Origin: RZYP01 sp050256135 | GTDB lineage: Bacteria > Bacillota > Negativicutes > Acidaminococcales > Acidaminococcaceae | Length of the DNA: 25,429 nucleotides | NCBI GenBank assembly: GCA_050256135.1 | Contig: JBFWIF010000030.1 | Location: 1-25,429, forward strand | Direction of reading: 5' to 3' | In this document: positions 1 through 6,485 of the stretch, one piece after another | How positions within the stretch are numbered: the stretch's first letter is position 1 | Layout of the letters: each line of letters opens with the position of its first letter | The notes under the pieces: model-generated | Database searches by the model: none | What the model saw: the letters and a program-made list of their open reading frames with translations, nothing else | What the model was told of the DNA's origin: nothing | Made by a program: the position numbers and the translations under genes

Positions 1-56
1 GTGTAATTGCAGCAATGCATTTAGCTGACCGGTACTAATATGTCGAGGGCTTGACT
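1..56 (+). rRNA. 23S ribosomal RNA, 3' end (partial)
   Basis: The window opens inside a 23S rRNA gene. The text around 23-52 (GCTGACCGGTACTAATA followed by GTCGAGGGCTTGAC) is the conserved 3'-terminal segment of bacterial 23S rRNA. The exact mature end cannot be fixed by eye and is placed near 56. A 5S gene follows on the same strand after about 80 bases, so this is the distal part of a 16S-23S-5S operon. Confidence 0.93.
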
Positions 57-134
57 TAAAAGAGCGCAAGCTCGAACTAAATCGTTTGTTTTCTCTTCTG
101 TGAAGTTTTGAGGGTTTCGGCCTTCAACAATATG

Positions 135-252
<118 letters not shown>

Positions 253-289
253 AAAAATACACCATACCGAATGGTATGGTGTATTTTTT
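253..289 (+). terminator. rRNA operon terminator
   Basis: A perfect 16-bp inverted repeat (253-268 with 273-288, loop GAAT) begins right after the 5S end and runs into T-rich sequence. The A-tract on the left arm and T-tract on the right arm make it a textbook intrinsic terminator. Its core, ACCATACC...GGTATGGT, recurs in three further hairpins at 431-452, 682-703 and 928-953. Confidence 0.9.
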
Positions 290-467
290 ATTTGTTTAGA
301 AGTTTCTATCCGAGCAGGCCCTGGCCTGGGACGCATGAGCCACCTAGCAGTTTACTGCGTGTGGCGCAGCGGTTCGAGCGCAGTGAGAACGCCCTTGATG
401 TTGTTGTCGGCTTGAGTATAATATGCTTACCACCATACCATTCGGTATGGTGTATTTTTTTATATAT
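290..467 (+). repeat. Tandem repeat unit 1 (short, divergent) ending in hairpin
   Basis: This is the first of four degenerate tandem units downstream of the rRNA operon. It shares its left edge (TTTCTATCCGA) and right third (TTCGAGCG.AGTGAGAACGCCCTTGATGTTGTTG) with the later units, but its middle is different. That middle holds its own hairpin at 339-365 (GCCAC..GCAG TTTA CTGC..GTGGC). The right part carries promoter-like TTGATG (395-400), a 16-bp gap and TATAAT (417-422). A terminator-like hairpin follows at 431-452 with a T-tract. Confidence 0.75.
431..460 (+). terminator. Terminator-like hairpin at end of repeat unit 1
   Basis: A 9-bp stem (431-439 / 444-452) with loop ATTC is followed by TATTTTTTT. 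It starts about 9 bases after the promoter-like TATAAT at 417-422, so a transcript from that site would begin essentially at the hairpin. Confidence 0.7.
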
Positions 468-715
468 GTTTAGAACTTTCTATCCGACAATGGCCTTGGA
501 GTAGCTCGCAGTTAGTTGTTCCTCTGGACCATTCCACACGCGACAATTCGCCAGCAAGCTGTCGGTCGCTGATGTATATGAGTCTCGTCGCAACAAACCT
601 GCTCACCAGATAAGAGGACATATTTCGAGCGTAGTGAGAACGCCCTTGGTGTTGTTGCCGGCTTGAGTATAGTAGACTTACCACCATACCATTCGGTATG
701 GTGTATTTTTTATAT
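468..715 (+). repeat. Tandem repeat unit 2 (~248 bp)
   Basis: This full-length unit runs from GTTTAGAACTTTC to the next copy of the same word, 248 bases on. It is almost identical to unit 3 over about 200 bases. It carries TTGGTG (646-651), a 16-bp gap and TATAGT (668-673), then a hairpin at 682-703 (CACCATACC / GGTATGGTG, loop ATTC) and a T-tract. The minus-strand open frame through it is repeated in unit 3 and is judged non-coding. Confidence 0.85.
682..711 (+). terminator. Terminator-like hairpin at end of repeat unit 2
   Basis: The same 9-bp stem (682-690 / 695-703) and ATTC loop as the preceding hairpin, followed by TATTTTTTA. Confidence 0.7.
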
Positions 716-961
716 GTTTAGAACTTTCTATCCGACAATGGCCTTGGAGTAGCTCGCAGTTAGTTGTTCCTCTGGACCATTCCACACGCGACAATTCGCC
801 AGCAAGCTGTCGGTCGCTGATGTATATGAGTCCCGTCGCAACAAACCTGCTCACCAGATAAGAGGACATATTTCGAGCGTAGTGAGAGCGTCCTTGATGT
901 TGTTGCCGGCTTCAGTATAATAGGCTCAACACCATACCAAACGGTATGGTGTTTTTTATAT
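716..961 (+). repeat. Tandem repeat unit 3 (~246 bp)
   Basis: This near-identical copy of unit 2 differs by scattered substitutions, for example TCTCGTCGC versus TCCCGTCGC. TTGATG (894-899), a 16-bp gap and TATAAT (916-921) precede a hairpin at 928-953 (AACACCATACC / GGTATGGTGTT, loop AAAC) followed by Ts. The loop has changed from ATTC to AAAC while both stem arms are intact. Confidence 0.85.
928..958 (+). terminator. Terminator-like hairpin at end of repeat unit 3
   Basis: An 11-bp stem (928-938 / 943-953) with an altered AAAC loop runs directly into a T-tract. Confidence 0.7.
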
Positions 962-1048
962 GCTAGAAGTTTCTATACGAACAGAACCCTGGAGTAGCTC
1001 GCAGGTAGCTGTTCCTCTGGACCATTCCACACTCATTAAATAAGAGGA
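962..1048 (+). repeat. Tandem repeat unit 4 (truncated)
   Basis: The last unit keeps the left part (TTTCTATACGAACAG, GGAGTAGCTCGCAG, GTTCCTCTGGACCATTCC). It then jumps to TAAGAGGA, losing about 100 internal bases relative to units 2 and 3, and has no promoter-like or hairpin end. The deletion leaves TTCCTCT and AAGAGGAA as facing complementary arms. Confidence 0.7.
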
Positions 1049-1193
1049 AGGTAGCAGAAGCGTCCTATTCGTTTGCTGCTACTTTTGCTAGGCTATTTTT
1101 GCTGGCACTTCTTCTTATTTCCTTAAAATTGTTCTTAGTTATTGCCGGCTGACGGATTGTGAATAGCACCGATAGGTTTTTTTAATAAAATAC
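1049..1193. other. Gene-free stretch with no recognised feature
   Basis: Between the last repeat unit and the orphan promoter region there is no supported open frame, RNA motif or clear terminator. The sequence becomes steadily more AT-rich toward 1200. Confidence 0.5.
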
Positions 1194-1208
1194 AAATAAT
1201 CATTATTA
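1194..1208. promoter_or_regulatory. Fur-box-like inverted repeat
   Basis: AAATAAT C ATTATTA is a near-perfect 7-1-7 inverted repeat. It resembles the 7-1-7 Fur core TGATAATNATTATCA, matching 11 of the 14 specified bases. It ends eight bases before a strong -35 element. In AT-rich DNA such matches also arise by chance, so this is only a candidate operator. Confidence 0.3.
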
Positions 1209-1216
1209 ATTATTTG

Positions 1217-1260
1217 TTGACAAATCTTGGAAAAGGTTTTATAGTATTCCTACATAGGAA
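1217..1260 (+). promoter_or_regulatory. Strong orphan promoter with palindrome at the start site
   Basis: A perfect -35 TTGACA (1217-1222), a 17-bp spacer and TATAGT (1240-1245) form one of the best sigma-70-type promoters in the window. The expected start (about 1252) falls inside a perfect 14-bp palindrome, TTCCTACATAGGAA (1247-1260), in the position of a repressor operator. The nearest certain gene, dapF, starts 300 bases downstream, so the transcript is either a long dapF leader or a separate small RNA. Confidence 0.7.
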
Positions 1261-1420
1261 CAATAAATATTGGAGAGGTAATAGGGAAATACTGAGCGCT
1301 TGATGTATATCAATTCAAAGCCTCATGAAGCAGAGTTGTACATGGTACTTCTGGTTGAGGGAAGTTTGACCAGTTATGAAACTGTTAAACTTACTTTTAT
1401 AGTCCGTTCCAATACTTTTT
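1252..1420 (+). ncRNA. Candidate structured leader or small RNA
   Basis: Downstream of the orphan promoter, TATTGGA (1268-1274) pairs with TCCAATA (1408-1414), which is followed by CTTTTT (1415-1420). Inside are local hairpins: TTGAT GTAT ATCAA (about 1300), CTGGT...ACCAG and CAGTT ATGA AACTG. An alternative pairing, GGAAC (1257-1261) with GTTCC (1406-1410), would compete with the closing stem. I do not recognise a known riboswitch, 6S, SRP or T-box signature. A 39-codon frame (1303-1422) lies inside but lacks a close Shine-Dalgarno site. Confidence 0.35.
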
Positions 1421-1498
1421 AAGCATATAGTTATGATTATTTATTTTACTTATTAATGGATTAATGCGTTTTTATTTCCTTTTTCTTCAGCTGTTAGG

Positions 1499-1504
1499 TA
1501 TAAT
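1499..1504 (+). promoter_or_regulatory. Possible -10 element for dapF
   Basis: A perfect TATAAT lies 48 bases before the dapF start, but no convincing -35 is found 16-18 bases upstream (the region is T-rich). It may be a weak proximal promoter in addition to the distal one at 1217-1245. Confidence 0.35.
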
Positions 1505-1552
1505 GAATATAGTTTCGTTTCAAAATGATGGTTAGTTTAAGGGGGCACAAAG

Positions 1553-2422
1553 ATGAAAATAGAATTTTCCAAAATGCATGGCTGTGGCAATGATTATGTA
1601 TATGTGAACTGTATGGAGAAAGAATTGCCGAATCCTAATGCTATTTCTGAATACGTTAGCCACCGTCGATTTGGAATTGGTTCAGACGGGTTGATTTGCA
1701 TTATGCCTTCTAAGGTTGCCGATTTCAGAATGCGCATGTTTAATGCGGACGCTTCTGAAGGTAAGATGTGCGGCAATGGCACGCGTTGTATTGCAAAATA
1801 CGTTTATGACAATGGTTTGACAGATAAGACTACTATAACTTTGGAGACTCTTGGTGGTATTAAGACTATTGATATGACTGTTGTTGACGGTAAAGTTACC
1901 GAAGCCGTTGTAGATATGGGAGAGCCTATTTTCAGGACCAAGGAAATACCAATGATTAGTGACCATTATGTCTTTATGGATCAAGGATTGGTTATTGACG
2001 ATAATCTGACTTATAACGGTACGGCAGTTTCCATGGGGAATCCGCATTTTGTTATTTTTGTTGATGATGTTGATTCATTGAAACTGGAAGAAATTGGCCC
2101 ACGCATAGAAAATCATCCATTATTTCCAGAGAGAACTAACGTGGAATTCGTGCAGGTTATTGATGATAATACTGTCAAGTTCCGTGTTTGGGAACGGGGC
2201 AGCGGTGAAACATGGGCGTGCGGCACGGGTGCTTGTGCTGTGGCAGTTACCTCCATATGTTTGAATCATGCTGGCAAGAAGGACCAGGAATTGAATGTAA
2301 TGGTCAAAGGCGGTTTGCTTAAAATTACTTATAAATCTGATAATCATGTGATGCTTAAGGGCCCTGCTGCGCATGTTTTCGATGGCACAATTGATATTCC
2401 TGAGGAAATTTTGCATAAATAA
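1553..2422 (+). CDS. dapF: Diaminopimelate epimerase
   Basis: This enzyme converts LL-diaminopimelate to meso-diaminopimelate in the cytoplasm, feeding peptidoglycan cross-links and lysine synthesis. The protein is 289 residues, a normal family length. Both halves of the pseudo-symmetric fold show the catalytic cysteine motifs: Cys73 in EGKMCGNGTRC and Cys223 in GETWACGTGACA. Other hallmarks are HGCGNDY near the N-terminus, GIGSDGL at 41-47 and GNPHFV at 162-167. The ATG at 1553 follows AAGGGGG at a suitable distance. The next gene, dapL, makes the substrate of this enzyme, so the two genes cover consecutive steps of the aminotransferase variant of the pathway. A weak stem, ACTTTTG/CAAAAGT (2431-2454), sits just after the stop. 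Confidence 0.97.
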   Translation: MKIEFSKMHGCGNDYVYVNCMEKELPNPNAISEYVSHRRFGIGSDGLICIMPSKVADFRMRMFNADASEGKMCGNGTRCIAKYVYDNGLTDKTTITLETLGGIKTIDMTVVDGKVTEAVVDMGEPIFRTKEIPMISDHYVFMDQGLVIDDNLTYNGTAVSMGNPHFVIFVDDVDSLKLEEIGPRIENHPLFPERTNVEFVQVIDDNTVKFRVWERGSGETWACGTGACAVAVTSICLNHAGKKDQELNVMVKGGLLKITYKSDNHVMLKGPAAHVFDGTIDIPEEILHK

Positions 2423-2548
2423 TTATTCATACTTTTGGGCAAATTAACAAAAGTAAATACAGGCACTTCAATAATATGTTAAAATATCAACACAATAAAT
2501 TTAGCTGAAGTTTTATTTATATATTTTATTTTGGAGGGAATTTGAGAC

Positions 2549-3745
2549 ATGGCAATAATGAATGAAAACTATTGTAATTTGAAAGAAAGCTATTTGTTTT
2601 CACAAATTGCGGCTAAGGTTGCAGCTTTTGTGGCAAACAATCCGGACAAAAAGGTAATTCGCATGGGTATTGGCGACGTAACTCTGCCTTTGGCACCAGC
2701 GGTTATTGATGCTATGAAAAAAGCCGTGGAAGAAATGGGTGTTAAGGAAACTTTCCGTGGTTATGGACCTGAACAAGGTTACGATTTCTTGCACGAAGCT
2801 TTAGTTGGCTACTACAAGAAGCAAGGTGTAGTATTAGATACTGATGAAATTTTTGTCAGTGATGGTGCCAAAAGTGATTGCGGCAATATCACTGATATCT
2901 TCAATAATGCCAACACTATCCTGGTGCCAGATCCGGTTTACCCTGTCTATGTTGATACCAACATTATGTGTGGCCGCAATATTGTTTATATTAATGGCAC
3001 ACCGGAAAACAATTTCCTGCCGATGCCGGATGACAGTATTAAAGCTGATGTAGTTTATCTCTGCTCACCGAATAATCCAACAGGTGCTGCTTATACTAAA
3101 GAACAGTTGGAGGCTTGGGTTGCATATGCCTTAAAAAATGATGCGGTTATTCTCTATGATGCTGCTTATGAAGCTTTTGTTACCGATCCTGCTATTCCTC
3201 GCAGTATTTTTGTGGTTGAAGGTGCTAAGGAATGTGCAATTGAACTTTGCTCTTTTTCGAAAACAGCAGGTTTCACAGGCACACGTTGCGGCTACACTGT
3301 AGTTCCTAAAGCACTGAAGAGAAAAGCTGGTAATGGACAGGAAATGTCTTTGAATAAAATGTGGCTGCGCCGCCAAACAACAAAGTTTAACGGTGTGCCT
3401 TACATTATTCAACGCGGAGCAGAAGCTGTTTTCAGCGAACAAGGACAAAAAGAATGTCAGGAAATGCTGGAATTCTACCGCGAGAATGCCAGGATCATGA
3501 TGGAAACCTTTACTAAAAAAGGTATAAAGTTCTACGGTGGTGTGCATTCACCATATATTTGGCTGCAATGTCCAAATGGTATGGGCTCTTGGGAATTCTT
3601 CGATTATTTGTTGGAGAAATTGGCAATAGTTGGTACTCCCGGCGCTGGTTTCGGTAAAATGGGCGAAGGGTACTTGCGTCTTACTGCATTCGGCAGCCGC
3701 GAAGGTACCATCGAAGCAATGGAACGTATTGAAAAGAATATATGA
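2549..3745 (+). CDS. dapL: LL-diaminopimelate aminotransferase
   Basis: This PLP enzyme makes LL-diaminopimelate directly from tetrahydrodipicolinate using glutamate, bypassing the succinylase and acetylase branches. The protein is 398 residues, typical of fold-type I aminotransferases. Visible motifs are GDVTLPL (42-48), GPEQGYDFLHEAL (73-85), SDGAKSD (104-110), CSPNNPTGAAY (172-182), DAAYEAF (204-210) and SFSKTAGFTGTRCGY, with Lys238 as the likely PLP lysine. The start at 2549 is preceded by GGAGGG (2533-2538); a second in-frame ATG three codons on is possible. It lies 126 bases after dapF on the same strand and ends just before a strong terminator. Aspartate or LL-DAP aminotransferase are the only sensible readings, and the DapL-type motifs plus dapF next door favour DapL. 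Confidence 0.94.
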   Translation: MAIMNENYCNLKESYLFSQIAAKVAAFVANNPDKKVIRMGIGDVTLPLAPAVIDAMKKAVEEMGVKETFRGYGPEQGYDFLHEALVGYYKKQGVVLDTDEIFVSDGAKSDCGNITDIFNNANTILVPDPVYPVYVDTNIMCGRNIVYINGTPENNFLPMPDDSIKADVVYLCSPNNPTGAAYTKEQLEAWVAYALKNDAVILYDAAYEAFVTDPAIPRSIFVVEGAKECAIELCSFSKTAGFTGTRCGYTVVPKALKRKAGNGQEMSLNKMWLRRQTTKFNGVPYIIQRGAEAVFSEQGQKECQEMLEFYRENARIMMETFTKKGIKFYGGVHSPYIWLQCPNGMGSWEFFDYLLEKLAIVGTPGAGFGKMGEGYLRLTAFGSREGTIEAMERIEKNI

Positions 3746-3751
3746 GATAAC

Positions 3752-3788
3752 AAAAAACCACTTCAATATTATTTGAAGTGGTTTTTTT
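3752..3788. terminator. Bidirectional terminator between dapL and DUF401 gene
   Basis: A 15-bp stem, AAAAAACCACTTCAA (3752-3766) with TTGAAGTGGTTTTTT (from 3773), has a 6-base loop. A-tract and T-tract on opposite arms let it stop transcription from both convergent genes. Confidence 0.9.
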
Positions 3789-3804
3789 ATGCTCTGAAAT
3801 ATAT

Positions 3805-5022
3805 TCAAGCAAAAAAATATGTTTTTAGGGAAAAAATTATAATTAATAAACTTTCTACTAATAAAATTGGACGTAAGGTTTTAAAAAAATCAGCTTTAAA
3901 ATAATCTAAAGTTACGGTAAAGCACACATGTGTTGGCGTAATCATTTGACCTGCGATGCCGAAGACAAACGCAATAGAAATAAGATTCAAGTCACCAGGC
4001 GCAATTGCTGCAACTAATGGAAGTACGATTGCAACATGACCTTGGGAAATACCAGTCAATATTCCTATAATAAACGAAACAGAAGCAATAACAATGGGAA
4101 TAGGCAAGGTTGAAGCCTTAAAAGCATTAACAACTGCATCAAGGGTGCCAGTGACGGTTAATAATTGAACAAAATAAAGGATACAGACAATATTCAAGAT
4201 CATTTTTTTGTCGAGAGCTTCGACGAAAACATTTTTTACATTTATTACGCGGCAGGTAAAGCGTAACATAAAGATCATACCAACAGTCACAATTCCCATG
4301 GAAACGGCTGCGCCGAAATTAAAGAAAACAACAAGAATGAAGTTGACAATGACAGGAGCCAGAGAAAGGGCCACATCAGCCATATTTTTGCGTATTTCTT
4401 CGGGAGAAATTTCAGGGTCTTCATGTTTGCCGATTTTTATTGGCTGCAGATAAATAAACCAGCCAAGAACAAAAGCAACGAGGCTTATCCAACTGAGATG
4501 TACGATTAGGGAACTTATTGGAATCATCGCAATACTGCAAGCCAGGATCATGCCAGGATTTATAGGATTAGAATATTCGAAGATATGGCGGAACCAAAAG
4601 TTGATAGTGGCCTTTTCGGTCACCGAAATTGCAGTACCTTTGCTGGCAGTTTCTACTATCGGTGCCGAAAAACGCGCGCCGCCAAGGGAAGGCAAAAGAC
4701 CGAGGAAGGCGGGCATAATGGCTAAGGTTACTTTCTTGCTTGAAAATAAACGCTGCAAGGCTGCAACCATTCCGTCAAGAGTGCCGCTGGTACGCAATTC
4801 TATTTCTAAACACATTACAAAATAGAGCGCTAGCAGCAGATCATAAGTGCGTTGCTTGGTGGCTGTTTGATAAGCAGCTGTCCATAAATGATTTAAGTCA
4901 GGAGCCTGAAGCAGCCAAATCGAAAGTCCGCCGGCGAGTATGGCTGGACCGATAGGGTAGTGTCGTCTTAGCATTATTAAAATTATGGCCATGCCTATTA
5001 TCAATGTTATAAAAATGTTCAC
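3805..5022 (-). CDS. DUF401 family integral membrane protein (putative permease)
   Basis: This is a very hydrophobic protein of about 405 residues with many membrane-spanning segments and no signal peptide. The stretch LLPSLGGARFSAPIVE, the later NPINPGM and the C-terminal GQMITPTHVCF resemble the DUF401/TIGR00529 membrane family as I recall it, which is distantly like anion permeases; substrate unknown. I place the start at a GTG (5020-5022) because AAAGGA lies 8 bases upstream; the longer frame would begin at a TTG (5055) without such a site. It has its own minus-strand promoter (5055-5083), is divergent from the Septu-like pair, and ends at a terminator shared with dapL. Family call fairly sure; function not inferable from context. 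Confidence 0.75.
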   Translation of the reverse strand: MNIFITLIIGMAIILIMLRRHYPIGPAILAGGLSIWLLQAPDLNHLWTAAYQTATKQRTYDLLLALYFVMCLEIELRTSGTLDGMVAALQRLFSSKKVTLAIMPAFLGLLPSLGGARFSAPIVETASKGTAISVTEKATINFWFRHIFEYSNPINPGMILACSIAMIPISSLIVHLSWISLVAFVLGWFIYLQPIKIGKHEDPEISPEEIRKNMADVALSLAPVIVNFILVVFFNFGAAVSMGIVTVGMIFMLRFTCRVINVKNVFVEALDKKMILNIVCILYFVQLLTVTGTLDAVVNAFKASTLPIPIVIASVSFIIGILTGISQGHVAIVLPLVAAIAPGDLNLISIAFVFGIAGQMITPTHVCFTVTLDYFKADFFKTLRPILLVESLLIIIFSLKTYFFA

Positions 5023-5054
5023 GTTATCAGTCCTTTTTAAATAAGATAAATACA

Positions 5055-5083
5055 ATTATATACGATTATGGGAAAAAAACCAA
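5055..5083 (-). promoter_or_regulatory. Promoter of DUF401 gene
   Basis: Read on the minus strand, TTGGTT (5083-5078), a 17-bp spacer and a perfect TATAAT (5060-5055) precede the GTG start. The -35 lies inside the region needed by the opposing promoter of the ptuA-like gene, so the two divergent promoters overlap. Confidence 0.65.
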
Positions 5084-5091
5084 AAAAAATG

Positions 5092-5097
5092 TATAAT
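5092..5097 (+). promoter_or_regulatory. -10 element of the Septu-like operon
   Basis: A perfect TATAAT sits 36 bases before the ATG of the ATPase gene, with no good -35 at 16-18 bp. The expected -35 window (about 5069-5074) overlaps the spacer of the opposing DUF401 promoter, so an activator or mutual interference is possible. Confidence 0.5.
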
Positions 5098-5132
5098 GAA
5101 GGCAGAAGACTTTATTGTAGGAAGGTGAAGCA

Positions 5133-6485
5133 ATGCGAATCAGTAAAATGCACCTGAAGAATTTTCGCTGTTTTGAAAATTTTATGATTGAGTTTGAAGA
5201 TGACTTAACAGTTATAGTAGCAGAAAATGGGAGAGGCAAATCAGCTATTCTCGATGCAGTTGCGGTTGCGATTGGACCCTATATAGGTTGCTTTAATGGT
5301 GTAAAAACTTATAATTTTTTGGATAATGATGTCATGCAGATACAGGAAAATAATACAGGCAAGAAACTGAGAATTCAGAGGATGAAAAGACAGTTCCCTG
5401 TTTTGGTAGAAGCTGAGGGTTTTCTTAATGGTAAGAATGTTTCTTGGCAACGGGAAAAGGTGCGGGATGGTAGTCGTACTACCATCAAAAATGCAAAATC
5501 TTTGACGGATTATGGGCGCAAAATGCAAAAAGCTATTCATGGTGAACATGATGAAAAAATTATACTGCCTGTAATTGCCTATTATGGAACTACCAGAATG
5601 TGGGAAGACGCAAAAATTTTGGCAGGCAATCGCCAAAAACTGAATTTAGAACGTGACTCAGGTTATTTTGAAGCGATGGAACCATCGGCAACTTATCAAA
5701 CTTTTGGGCATTGGTTTCAATATGCTGCTTTAAGTGCGATGGAGTTCGATTGTTATCTGAAGGAGAGAAATTCAAACGAAAAAAATCCTTACAGAGAGGT
5801 TTTAAGGTCTGTTAGCAGAGCAATAGATATTGCTGTAGGAAATATGGGATGGAAAAATATCGATTATAGTGTTTCCTTGCAGAGTTTGGTTATTAGCCAT
5901 GATAAAATTGGGACTTTGCCGGTAAGTGCGCTCAGTGACGGTATCCGCAGTGTTATCAGTATGGTCGCAGATATTGCTTACCGTATGGTCCGTTTAAACC
6001 CTGATTTGGGTGAAGAAGCAACAAGAAAGACTTCTGGTATAGTACTAATTGATGAGGTAGATATGCATTTGCATCCATCCTGGCAGCAGACTGTAGTTTC
6101 AGACTTGCGTAAGGCTTTCCCGATGGTACAATTCATTATAACCACTCATAGCCCTCAGGTATTAACTACTGTACCTGCCAGATCAATTCGTGCCCTGCGT
6201 TGGGATGATGGACATGTTGAAATTTATAGCCCGGAGTTCTCTCTTGGCGCTGAAAGTTATCAGCTATTGAAGGAGATTCAGAATGTTGATACGAGACCGC
6301 AAGCATTGCCTATTGTCAAGACTTTGATGCGCTACCTGGAACTTGTGAGTGATGACCAATGGGATTCGGAAGAAGCCGTTGTGTTGCGTAAAGAACTCGA
6401 CGAGTGGGGTAAAAATCGCGAACCAGCTCTAATCAAGGCAGACATGGACATCAAAATGCGGGCATATCGGCGGAAGAAAAAATGA
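5133..6485 (+). CDS. ptuA: Septu-like AAA/ABC-type ATPase (PtuA family)
   Basis: This is a 450-residue cytoplasmic ATPase of the RecF/SMC-like class used in several phage-defence systems. The N-terminus (LKNFRCFENF) is typical. The P-loop at 30-37 reads AENGRGKS, with Ala where the classical first Gly stands. The ABC signature is LSDGIRS (267-273), Walker B is VLIDEVDMHLHP (304-315) and the switch histidine is in TTHSPQ (337-342). The region between 60 and 260 is the variable insert and has no zinc hook. The ATG follows GGAAGGTG. Its stop overlaps the start of an HNH nuclease gene (ATGA, 6482-6485), the arrangement of Septu PtuAB, where the ATPase controls the nuclease. Other stand-alone AAA ATPases look similar, so the call rests on the partner gene. 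Confidence 0.8.
   Translation: MRISKMHLKNFRCFENFMIEFEDDLTVIVAENGRGKSAILDAVAVAIGPYIGCFNGVKTYNFLDNDVMQIQENNTGKKLRIQRMKRQFPVLVEAEGFLNGKNVSWQREKVRDGSRTTIKNAKSLTDYGRKMQKAIHGEHDEKIILPVIAYYGTTRMWEDAKILAGNRQKLNLERDSGYFEAMEPSATYQTFGHWFQYAALSAMEFDCYLKERNSNEKNPYREVLRSVSRAIDIAVGNMGWKNIDYSVSLQSLVISHDKIGTLPVSALSDGIRSVISMVADIAYRMVRLNPDLGEEATRKTSGIVLIDEVDMHLHPSWQQTVVSDLRKAFPMVQFIITTHSPQVLTTVPARSIRALRWDDGHVEIYSPEFSLGAESYQLLKEIQNVDTRPQALPIVKTLMRYLELVSDDQWDSEEAVVLRKELDEWGKNREPALIKADMDIKMRAYRRKKK

Noticed and set aside
460..869. Two minus-strand open frames of 75 and 63 codons with nearly the same protein
   Set aside because: They are the same frame through repeat units 2 and 3, cross the hairpins and lack a ribosome-binding site; the similarity comes from the DNA repeat.
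1303..1422. 39-codon frame in the orphan transcript
   Set aside because: No Shine-Dalgarno site near the ATG and no recognisable protein; it contains only two lysine codons, so it is not an obvious lysine leader peptide.
1252..1552. Lysine riboswitch or T-box upstream of dapF
   Set aside because: Neither the lysine-riboswitch core nor the T-box TGGNACCGCG sequence is present.
5023..5132. Retron msr-msd before the ptuA-like gene
   Set aside because: The gap is about 110 bases, filled by two promoters, with no inverted-repeat msr/msd layout and no reverse transcriptase nearby.
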